Shown: one piece after another, positions 53,940 through 64,000 of the stretch
How the letters are laid out: every line of letters begins with the position of its first letter
Numbering within the stretch: the stretch's first letter is position 1
NCBI RefSeq assembly: GCF_035582795.1
Contig: NC_134370.1
Span: forward strand, 50,393,501-50,457,500
Length of the DNA: 64,000 nucleotides
Source: Mycteria americana
Taxonomy: Eukaryota > Chordata > Aves > Ciconiiformes > Ciconiidae
Reading direction: 5' to 3'
Notes under the pieces: model-generated
Databases searched by the model: none
The model's input: only the letters and a program-made list of their open reading frames with translations
What the model was told of the DNA's origin: nothing
Program-made: the position numbers and the translations under genes

Positions 53940-54500
53940 GCCTTCAGAATTCCTGCGTTAAGAAATGCAGAACAAACCTACAGACGCTCGCTCCGTCCCT
54001 CGCCCGCTCCAGGCCTCGGCGCTTGCCTGGCTGCTGGAAGCGCCGAGCCTCGCCCTCCCCTCTGCACAAACAGGCAACCCTTGGACTCTGCGGGCGCCTG
54101 AACCAACCTTTGTCCTGCCCGGCGTCCAAAGAGCTGCAAGGGAGCGGTCGTCTGCCGGGGGCCCCGCCAGCCCACCCGCGTCTTTCTGGGCCGAAACACC
54201 GTGCGTTAACAGGAACGCAGGTCCGCGCCCCGGCCCCGGCCTGGCGGGACAGCGCGCCGGACCCCGCCTTTGTCCCCGGCTGCCGGGGGCCGCCAGCGCC
54301 CTGCTCCCGGCGCCGAGCCCTCCGAGCGGCCGCCCGCCACCCGCGCGGAGGCCCGCCGCGCCCTGCGGCAGGTCCCGGCCCTGGCGCGGACCTCCCCTTC
54401 TGCGGGCAGCGGGGCCGGAGCCCTCCCTGCGGGGAAGGGTGCAGAGCGGTCAGCGGTGGCTGGCAGCCGGCCCCGGGCCTGGGGGACGAGGCAAACCCAG
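53940..54500 (-). promoter_or_regulatory. HYKK: CpG-rich block, probable HYKK promoter
   Basis: GC- and CpG-dense DNA starts about 470 bases upstream of the HYKK start codon and ends abruptly in AT-rich sequence. Its place at the 5' end of HYKK, together with the acceptor next to the ATG, suggests that it holds the promoter and a non-coding first exon. Candidate donors (for example GTGAGC near 54505) are not decisive. Confidence 0.55.
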
Positions 54501-57500
54501 CCTGCTCACAGGGTGGCTACGAACGAAGCAATGCACCCGTTTATTATGTTTTGTTTTCAAGCAGCATGAGAGGGAAGGAAACTTCCTGTCAGAGAGCAAA
54601 AACACTTTAAAAAAAAAAGTGCTTCCACTGCTAGCAGTAGAAATAGAGATTTGCATCTGAATATTTTATTTAAATCCTTGTATCAGCACACAAGATCAAA
54701 AACTCTACCAACTGTTTTGACCAAAGATATTTACGTATAACAAACCTGAGGCATCTTTCTTGGGACATCCTTTAGACTGTACCAGAGTTCAGACTGGGAA
54801 CACTGATCCAGTCCTAAATAATTTTAGACTTAATTAAAATAATTACAAATCTCAGTCCCACACACATACTAACTTTCAAGATCAATATGTAAATCTCTTC
54901 TGAAATTCCTAATGAAAAAAAAAAGTAATCTTCTGCAACATTTGAGGTCCCACTATGATGGAATTACAAATCTGAGGAAAAAGGATTTAGGAAAGGCTTA
55001 CTGAAATTAAAAAAAAAAAAAAAAACACAACCAACCTGTGGTTTTAAGTAAACCAGTTGTTAAGACTCCTCTGTCCCAATATTTCAGTGTTATCTGTAAT
55101 ACTAGGGACATTAAATTGAAAACTTTATTTTAATCCAATAGGGAATTTATAAGACCAAAACTATTTCCACAAGAAACAAATATAAGTTCCTTGGATTCCC
55201 CCCCCAATTTCAGAACAGATGTTACTAAACAAAGTGATTGACCAACTAATATTTTAACGTACTTCACTCTCCCCTCTCTCAGCCCCCCAGAAATCACACA
55301 AGTTTTTTCAAGAATAAGGGAGCTCCAGAAAATATTTAGGGTTCCCTCTCCTGATTTCCGAGGCTGACTAAAGATTTAGCTCACTGGAACAAAATTGATA
55401 TAGCAGGAAACCAGTCTTGCTATACTTGTGACTTCAAGATACGTAGCCGGTTACAGAAAAATCAGAATATACTCATTCTCTCTGTAAACAAAATTACAAT
55501 GCATTTTGCAGATCTGTACCTTGTTAGTCTTGCCTTAGTTCCAGGCAGCAGTGCTAAGACTTAAGACCTATAGACTTCCATGCTTCTCCTGCCTGCCCAG
55601 TATTTTGGTAGGAAGCACACCGTGGTTGTGAGGCAACACACAGGACTAAGGTTGTACTTTAGCATCTCTTGTCATTATCCGTAAGAAGGATAAGGCTTAA
55701 ATTATTTAGCATCTCTGTGTTGGATAGAAGTCTAATACATCTTCTGAAAGTGAGTCTTCAGAGGTGGGTCAGTATCGGACACCCCCAAATCACTTTTGAA
55801 GATCTTGTCAGAGCTGTAAGCTCTACATGCCATAACTGTAACCCTGGTCAACAGCTTGCTTTAATACAGGCTTTGGTCTAGATTCTAAATTAGACATTTT
55901 CCTGAAGAATAGGTTATTCAAAAACCTATTGATAGAGTTGTAATATCCAGACTAGTATCTTACTGCTCAGCTGACACAGAAAACATCTTTCTACACCAAC
56001 TAAACATGATTGGGAAGCCCACATGTGAGACACTCCTAACAAGAAAACTAAACATGCATAATTGTACCCTTTCCCTTATTCACCCCACCCTTTCATACAT
56101 ACTTACAAGTAACATTTTAAGTGTATTCCATACTATCTATTCAAAATAGATGGTAACATACAAGAACTGTGATACAATTTTCTTTATTAAAAATAATTTA
56201 CAGCATCGGTAACGTTTTATGCACAGTTATCAACTGAACCTAAGATCTATCTATACAATACTTACTGAACTTAAAACTTACACTGTTCTGTTGGCTTTAA
56301 ACAGCAGACATTGATTTGCAGTTGCTTAAATATCATTAATATACATAGTTTCATGTCCTTATACTTAGATGTAAAACGTATAAACATTAACACTATCCCA
56401 AAGCTTTGTAGTTGGGAGGGGGAGGGAGTAAGAGGGGTGCAAGGAGAGAAGACATTTAGAAAAATTGGAACAGATTCTTCCCCCAAATCAAACTGGAGAG
56501 AATTCTAGATTAAATACACCTAACACACCGAGTCACTTCTTCAAAAAGGTACATTCCCTCCTATGCTTTAAGATACTAGAAAGATCTAATTGAACATGTT
56601 TTTGTGTGTGTGATCACAGCAATCCCCCGCCTGTGCTGTATCCCGCCACTGCCAGAAAGCAGGTGTCACTCTTGCCCATCTAACACTCATAGGATCCTAG
56701 CAGTATGACCAAAGTTAAACGTCTTCCCTTTGCTGCCTGGTTGTTGAACCGGACTTTACAACGCTCACCGCTGCACAAGGGAGAGGGGACAGGCACATTA
56801 CCATGGATAATCAGGCAAGTGTTATCTTCACCAGCAGTTCACTACTACATGAGAAGCAGGAGATGGGTACATAAGCAGCGCTGTTCCTCGCAGCACCTGC
56901 TGCACTTCAGGCGTACGGATCTTAAGGGTAGGAGTCAGTCTGCATAACTTGCAAAGATGCTATTGACTTTGGCATGTTTAGGGCTGGACCCACTGCAGCA
57001 ACAATAGCAGGAGCCTAAAGTTGAACAGCAACTGTGCCAAAGCACAGCTCAAAAGCCATCTTTCATCCATCTTAAGACACAGGAGTGCAGCAGAATTAAA
57101 GTAGTTGCTATGGTAATGAAACCCATTGTGTCTCTTAAAGAGATGACTAGCTTTATTGGTGACAACTTGTGGATAGGTCACATCCCTTGGAATTGCACTT
57201 AGCTTCACAATACTTATTTACCTTGACATGGCTTGGATCACCATCTCCTTCTGAAGCAAGGAGTGTGTTACTCCACTAGAGAGGGTGGGAGCCTGTGTTC
57301 CCTTCAAGCATTAGCAGTTATGCAAGTTTTAAATAGGCTTGTAGTTGTGTTTTTATTTATTATCTGCACCAGGCATCATTATGTGCCAGCACAAAATTCC
57401 TATTTGCTCCCCAATAATGAATATGCATTTTCTTGAACTAAATCAAGAATATACCTTTGACCTGGGGAAAAAAAAATAGTATCAGACACTATTGTATAGG

Positions 57501-59398
57501 AAGCAAGATCTGCTCAATACTCTAGATAAAATTAGCAAAAATGTACCACAGAACAGAAACTCATTCAACATTCAGTTGAATATAGTATTTAAAAAATGCA
57601 TTGATGTATCACCCATATCAGTGGTAGGAGTCACAGGAATGGTTTTTATCTTGACTAAAGAAAACCAGAGCAAAACTAGTGAAATATAAAAACAGATTAT
57701 ACAGAATTTCTAACTTTAGGGAACTTTGTCCAATAAAATAAAAAAGGTGTGTATCAAAGTTACGCCAGTGAAGTCAAACTAATTTGGCATTTGAACTATT
57801 AAAAAATATATTGTAATGATGTAATTATGCCAAGGTTTTTGTTTGTTTTTTAAAGGAATGTCAGAAGCATACTATTTAAAGATTTGAATGGTGTATCTGT
57901 TAGTTTGCAAGCCAACTAGCTTAGTGTCTGGTTATAAATTGAAAGCACATGTAGTAAAGCTAATATAGTCCTCTTGAAAGTTTTGATATTTAAGACAATG
58001 TTTATCAAGAGCAAAAAATCTTAAAGCAAAATCTTGACAGTTTATAGGCAAGTTATTGCAGTTTTGTTCTCCAAAAGAAACTACTTTCTACATAAACCGT
58101 AAGCGGTATTATGAAGCTTTTCAAGGTACAGGAGCACAAAAATAGCATCTTGACGCTGAAGACTCACTTGCACAGATCAGAAGCTATCAATGCTTAGTTA
58201 AGTGGTAAAACAAGCACTTTTGCAGAAACTGCACATCTCCTGTTAATATTAAATACAGAACAGGATTTTTACAGTCAATGCGCTGACAATTAAATTTATA
58301 GAAGTTGCAATGGTGTAAGAGCCGATTTGTTCAGTATTCTGGGATCTTCAGCAGGGGAATCTGATGCTTGTTTGGAAGAGCTGTAAACTAACAGCATATT
58401 AGAAAGCATGAAAAGGCAGAATGGCTACCTCGGCTGTTTAACATTCGACAAGTAAGTACAGCTTATTAGGCATAGGTCGTATTTAAAGCAGAGGAATTTA
58501 AACAGTCCTAATAAACATTTTAGAAGATTTTTAAAGGTTAAAATACTAAGGGGAGGTACTTTGTCTAATGATATCGCAGACAGGACAGTAAAAACTTGAT
58601 GTAATAAATGACAAACTGCATCCCTTGAAGTAGATACAACAAACTTCAATTGAAGGACACTGCAGCTTGCCAAAAAGCTGGGGTGCTACACTTACCCTGC
58701 ATGAACAAAATAATTGCGAGCATTTTTTTAAATGCAGAGATGTTTCCCATACTTCTAAGCATACAATATTTCATAGCGTGAGCAGTTCTAAATCTGGATC
58801 CAAATGAAATATAATCCCATAATAAAGGTAAGAAAAAGTAATGATCTATGATAGAGGATACCATGGGCCTCATGTGGACTACTTTTTGTTCAGCCCATAA
58901 CTAAAAAGCAAGACATCCAAAACCAAGTATCTGGTTTAAGTTCTGGATGCAAAAGAAAAAAATTCTGTTTGGCCTTTAACATTCCATACCATCTGCTACC
59001 CTTAAACCAACAAACAGCAGTACACAGATTCACAGGTGCAAAAACTGAGTGGAAACAACTGCAGAAAATCTTACATAATAATCTTCAGCACAATCAGTTT
59101 CGGATTTCGCATAGTTTATTTACAAAATGGTCTGATAAAACATCCCCTCCATACTTACAGCTCTCTGCCACAATGCACATGTTGATTTTAGCAATGTTTA
59201 ATAGCACCATTAGAATATTATTTAAAATCAGGAAGGATCTTGTTGCAGTTACAATGATTCACAATCTTTTACATCCATGGACGAAGTAACTTTGAGCACA
59301 CTAGGACTGTTTGCAGTTCCACAGTACAGATTCCTGGGTTCACACAAGGCATTTTCAGAATTACCAGTTATGCAAGGTACCCATATAGTCAGTAGCTA
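54501..59398 (-). other. IREB2 3' UTR and HYKK-IREB2 interval
   Basis: No coding exon lies between the HYKK CpG block and the IREB2 stop codon. Much of 56.2-59.4 kb is probably IREB2 3' UTR, since the human mRNA has a 3' UTR of several kilobases as I recall it. The open frames here are short and unrelated to known families. The T-rich and A-rich runs are ordinary. Confidence 0.45.
56183..56188 (-). terminator. IREB2: Candidate distal poly(A) signal of IREB2
   Basis: TTTATT on the + strand, in the context AATAAAGAAAATTGTATCAC on the transcript strand, lies about 3.2 kb after the stop codon. Closer signals exist at 57352-57357 and 59115-59120, so alternative polyadenylation is possible. Confidence 0.35.
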
Positions 59399-62300
59399 CT
59401 ATAAGAATCTTCGAGCCACAAAGTTTAGACTTCCACCATATTTGTACAAAGTTATCTCCATATCGTTTTCAAACAAGGCAATCACGCTGAATACTTTTCC
59501 AGTGCTTGTCTTCAAAACAAAAGCAAAAAAGAGAGACCAATTAAGAGTTTTGCTTTCACTTCCCCTTGCTTATTCTCAGTTAACATTCTAACCCCCAGCT
59601 TTGTTGAACACAAGCCAATTCAACCCGCTTATCTGCCACTGCAGATCCGAGACTGCTGGGAACAGAATGAAGGCTTATTTTACTGCAGTTTAGATCCAGC
59701 TGGGAGCATGCTACATACCTATTGATAACAAAGAAAAAGCCATTCCCCTCAGATGGCACAAAGTATGTTACTATGGGCATACAGTTCCCTTACACAGAAT
59801 GGAAAGCTGAAGCCTCTCTCAAATAGTCACACCTTTGTCTTTAAATGGGCCTGGTTGAGAGACGAGACTCAATTCTACCCTAATACAGTGCCCATGAGGG
59901 GGGAAGCAATGCCCAAGAGAACAATCAAGCATTTCAGGTTGCATAAGAAGTTGCGTAGAAAGAGCATGTATATATGTACTTTGGGAAACTTCAATAGCCA
60001 TGACAAACTTCAGGCAAGACTATAAGCTTACTTTCAAAGAGATTTAAGTTTTGTTTTTTCCTGCTTTCAATCATCAGGATTAACTTTTCTTTCTGTGCTT
60101 TCAATCACCAGTACAGTCAACAGAAATTAAAAAAATATTGCAAAGATACCTTAATATCCAAAGTCATTCCAGGAGACAGCTCTGGAGGGAACAATATAGA
60201 AAATTGCTCTCTGCCAGTGAGACCCAAAGTACTTGGGTTTTCCCCAGGAAGAAACTGAAGTGGAGCTATGCCAATTCCAATCAACTGACTTTTATGAACC
60301 TTCTCATAGCCTTCAGCTAGGACAGCTTTAACACCCTGCAAAAAACACAAATGATTTTGTATTTCAGTACAGTAGTCAGTGACATGCAAAAGCAAGCTTC
60401 AGATACATATCATGTTCAAAATCTTGCAATTCAAACTGAAGAGTAAAGAGACTGCTTTGTATGAGTCCCATAAGTAGGTAATATCTTTTAGCTTTACAGC
60501 TAGATGAAAGCAAATAAGCCAGAGTAGGCCCATACAGCATGAAATGGAGTTTTAATAACAGAGAGCGACCATGCTGTAGTTAGCAGGCAGAAAATCCCAG
60601 ACCGAACGTAGTTGCTTCCATGAACAAATGGCTGACTCAGAATATATTCTGAATATTAGTGGACATTAGTCTCCAATAGCTAAATACTTAATGCCCCACA
60701 GAGACCAAACAGAGGTCAGCACTAGATAAATTTATCTCAAAGTCTGGAATCTAAGATGCTAAGTTATGTAATTAGGAAATTCAGATTTATCCTGACTTAG
60801 TGATTCTCTTCTATGAAGATTCTAGCAAAGAAATTGAGAAGTCTTTAAAAACAAAATGTGCTATTATAGTCAAGATTGAGGACAGTTTCTAAACCCATTC
60901 ATGCCCAAAACTAAACAATGTGTTTTTAGGTATTTCCAGAAAAAACAAAAACAAACCAGCAGTACCAGTAAAAAAGGCCCTTTTGCAGCCCAGTCTCTTG
61001 AGCTACCCAGTCCATACTTCTTTCCTGCTAGAATAATTACAGGGATGCCTTCCTTCTGGTACAACTCTGCTGCTTCAAACACATCTAGCTGTGGAATAAC
61101 AAAGTGAAATAGTTTGAGTGAGTTCTAAATCTGCATCACAATTTCAGAGTATCTATGCAAACAAATATATTTTTACCGTTTGTCCTGATGGGAAGTGAAT
61201 TGTTTTAGGAGCTGGTTTTCCTATGAACTTATTCAGAAGCTTGATATTTGCAAAGGTACCTCTTGTCATCACAGCATCATTACCCCTTCGAGCTCCGTAA
61301 GAGTTGAATTCACGAGGTGTGAGTCTAGAATAAAAAGAATATTTAAAAGAAAATCAGTTATTTTAAAGATTAATCTGGTTTAAAACAATATTATTATTTT
61401 TATAATAATTATTGCAGCATCTCTAAGTTTTCAGTGCAAGAGGTAAAGAACTATTCATCCAAAAAATGTAATTGTAATAAATCATGAACAAAATATGTAA
61501 GTCATTTCTAGATTATTCATGAGGAAAGCTGCAATTTTAAATTCATTTTCTGTGACTTGATAATGAAGTGCTATGAGCAGTATGGTACTTACAGAAGAAT
61601 TATGGGGAGACTGTTCTAGGAAATAAGCCTGTTTAGTAATCCTCTTACCTCTACCAGCATATTTATTAACAAGCCTTGTACCAAAATGAGAGCTTCACTC
61701 ATAAATCAAACAACCATCCTGGGATTAAAGGCCCATTATTTCTTTCTCTCAGACTGAATGCAAGAATTAGAAAGAAGAGTCCACACCACAGGCTATAATT
61801 TTGCCATGCTTCACTGATACTGTAATAATAATACACCTTTGCCATATAACGCAACAACATGATTTCCAAAATATTCAGGTGTGACACTGAATAGCTCAGC
61901 ACCGCATTGTGTTCTGTGTCTTTTCAGAATTTCAGTGGAGGTGAAAGGCACCCACTACTGCTGCAGGATGCTCACTGATGCAGAGGTACATTAGAGTACC
62001 AATCACATTCATTTATAAAACTGGGCTTCATTTTTTTAAACCATATATGTTTCTAGAGCTTCTGATCTGTTCTGTGCATCTATCTGACTGTTCTTGAGGC
62101 CAATAACAGTAACAGTGACTAACCTCACATTAAGAGAAGATCAGTCACTTGCTTTGTAAATTAGTAAATTATTTTTGCTTTGGCATGCATTTAGCAGCAG
62201 ATGTTACCTTAACGACAGCTATAACAATGAGTTCTTTAAGAGTGTGTCTCAGATCTTTGTTGTAACCTTGGACAGAGACTGCAAGAAAGGCGATTACTGG

Positions 62301-63864
62301 GATTGCAAGACAGGTGCTTACTTATAAACGCCAGTAACTTACTATTTTGCTTATTCATGTATAATCTCCACTTTAGGCAGACAGGCATTTATAAAAGAAA
62401 GCAACAATGCTGATCAGTTATTTGGCATGTGAAGCAGTCCTCTGATATAGACCTGATTAATATGAGAAGTCCTTACCCTTTGTTGGTCAGATACTTAGCA
62501 GCAGCACTACTCCTTGCAATGCTTCCAGCAGGGGATATGTGATCTGTAGTTACAGAATCTCCCAAATAGAGCAAGACATGGGCATTTTCAATCGGCTGCG
62601 GTGAAACTGGTTCTTTGGCCTAAAAGGGAAGGGGGGGGGGGGGGGGGGATGGGACACACACCAACAACAAAAATAAGAAACACGTTTTTGTTCCAAGATC
62701 CTTAGAGACCTAAAACATATCTGCAATATATGAAGGCACATTGATGTACAGGCTCCACTCATTCCACAGATACAAAAAGTACTTAAAAGACTGAGAAATA
62801 TTAGTGATCAAATTTGTTACTTAAACATCGAAGCTTTACTGGAATAGCTATTCCTTTACTTAAATGTAATGCATATAATCTGATGGATAGATCCAATGTA
62901 CTTACAAGTTTATCAAAAAAGGAAGGACATCTGATGTAAGTAGATTTTAAATCCCAGGGAAATAAAGTTGACTCAGGTGCCTCCAGTAAATTCCATCGTT
63001 TGTTTCCTTTCTACAAAAAAAGAAAGGTAACCAAAAAGAACAGAGAAATTGGTTTATGATCTGTTTACATTTTGAAACCGAAGACTTACTGGTGATTTCC
63101 TTTTTAATTTCTATTATATACTACAAGTTACCTTATTGGATATTACTTAAGAATCACTATTTAATACAAGTATCCATCTCAGTTAAGTCCTCCTTTACAG
63201 TAATGGAAATAACTGACAAACCAATCATATTCAATTGGAAGATATTATAAACCTACAATGAAATGCAATCTTTAAGTTATGTTGAGCAAAAGACCATTCT
63301 TACCTCCATTTTTTCTTTCAATTCCTTAAACATGGATGATATCACACACTCTTCCTCCACTGTGTGGAGTTCTCTTCGGGTGGGCCAAATATCTCGTAAG
63401 TAAATACTTTTGCCATTAAAGCCAGTGCCTGAGTAAGATTTTAAACAGAATAGTAGTTTTGAAGAATAAAATATTAGACTTTTATATTAGAATATAAATA
63501 TGCATATATTCAGGTCTTCAGAGATGGTACCAGATATGCAAAGAATTTCATCAGTGAAGTGGATGCTTTGCTTTAGCTACGAGCAACACCAAATATGACT
63601 GTGCTTTCTCTTCAAATATACTGGTTTTGTATGCTGAAATGCATGTGAAGAAACCTCTTCTACGTATGCATTAGATGCAGAAATATAAGATGTAAGGAAA
63701 TACTTACCCAAAGGCTCAGTTTCAAAGTCTATTCTAACAGTGCCTGCAATAGCATAAGCAACTACTAGCGGTGGAGAAGCAAGGTAGTTGGCACGGACAC
63801 AGTCACAGAGACGTCCTTCAAAGTTCTTCGTTCCAGACAACACTCCACAGGCAATTATATCACC
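59399..63864 (-). CDS. IREB2: Iron regulatory protein 2, C-terminal eight exons
   Basis: Coding exons in transcript order: 63708-63864, 63304-63428, 62906-63010, 62477-62619, 61177-61324, 60966-61088, 60150-60335 and 59399-59509 (TAG at 59399-59401). They total 1098 nt, the last 365 residues of a protein of about 963; the 5' part lies beyond the window. The segment runs from [20 protein letters not shown] through [20 protein letters not shown] and [20 protein letters not shown] to the mobile aconitase-type domain 4 with [12 protein letters not shown] and [14 protein letters not shown], ending FVARRFL. IRP2 binds iron-responsive elements in ferritin and transferrin receptor mRNAs when iron is low and is degraded when iron is high. 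It lacks aconitase activity. One acceptor, before 62619, uses a C18 run as its pyrimidine tract. Confidence 0.97.
62631..62648 (-). repeat. G18 run (C18 in the IREB2 pre-mRNA) at a splice acceptor
   Basis: Eighteen G bases on the + strand appear in the transcript as C18, followed by TTCCCTTTTAG and then the exon at 62619. The run ends 11 bases before the exon and so lies within the polypyrimidine tract. Confidence 0.95.
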
Positions 63865-64000
63865 CTGAAATGCAGACCCATATATATTTTCCTAGAACTT
63901 TGTGGTAAGTCAACAAAAAATAGCACAAGCTGTTGAAGAAGTCAGATGTGCTTTTAGCATTCCACTGCAAATACTTATTCTAACACTTGAATTTAAAGGC

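Noticed and set aside
53965-54660. A 231-codon + strand frame in the HYKK CpG-rich block
   Set aside because: It has the low-complexity Ala/Pro/Arg/Gly composition typical of CpG-rich DNA. It starts antisense to the probable HYKK promoter and has no domain I recognise.

Overview
The window is vertebrate nuclear DNA and reads as a bird, or less likely another sauropsid. The genes are intron-split with GT-AG junctions, the introns are compact, interspersed repeats are few, and the one clear transposon is the 3' tail of a CR1 LINE near 12.95 kb. The protein sequences match my memory of chicken orthologues, for example an alpha3 subunit of 496 residues ending MAGDEM. I cannot name the species.

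The locus is the conserved nicotinic receptor cluster with its neighbours, equivalent to human 15q25.1. From left to right it holds: CHRNB4 (+, only the 3' end, 1-2364); CHRNA3 (+, complete, 8041-15923); CHRNA5 (-, complete, 19443-35611); PSMA4 (-, complete coding region, 42315-47406); HYKK (-, complete, 48484-53475); and IREB2 (-, last eight coding exons, 59399-63864). CHRNB4 and CHRNA3 are head-to-tail, while CHRNA3 and CHRNA5 converge. CHRNA5, PSMA4, HYKK and IREB2 all read leftward. Every exon was joined by checking reading phase across the splice sites. The resulting lengths are 496 aa (alpha3), 472 aa (alpha5), 261 aa (PSMA4) and 378 aa (HYKK), all equal or close to the known orthologues.

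The three receptor genes encode subunits that co-assemble into ganglionic alpha3-beta4 pentamers, with or without alpha5. PSMA4 is a 20S proteasome subunit, HYKK is hydroxylysine kinase, and IREB2 is iron regulatory protein 2. CpG-rich blocks mark the 5' ends of CHRNA5 (about 35.1-36.1 kb), PSMA4 (about 47.2-48.4 kb) and probably HYKK (about 53.95-54.5 kb). A fourth lies inside CHRNA3 around exons 2-3 (about 10.03-11.1 kb), not at its start.

The remainder is intron and intergenic DNA. Its notable contents are a (CGT)24 tract, a 200-bp polypyrimidine tract, a GGGGCC hexamer array, a 24-bp minisatellite, two sets of perfect palindromes, a pair of related inverted segments of unknown family, and nine G or C runs of 10-18 bases. 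One of these runs forms the pyrimidine tract of an IREB2 splice acceptor. I found no tRNA, rRNA, CRISPR array, virus-like element or novel multi-gene system. The interest here lies in sequence structure around well-known genes.
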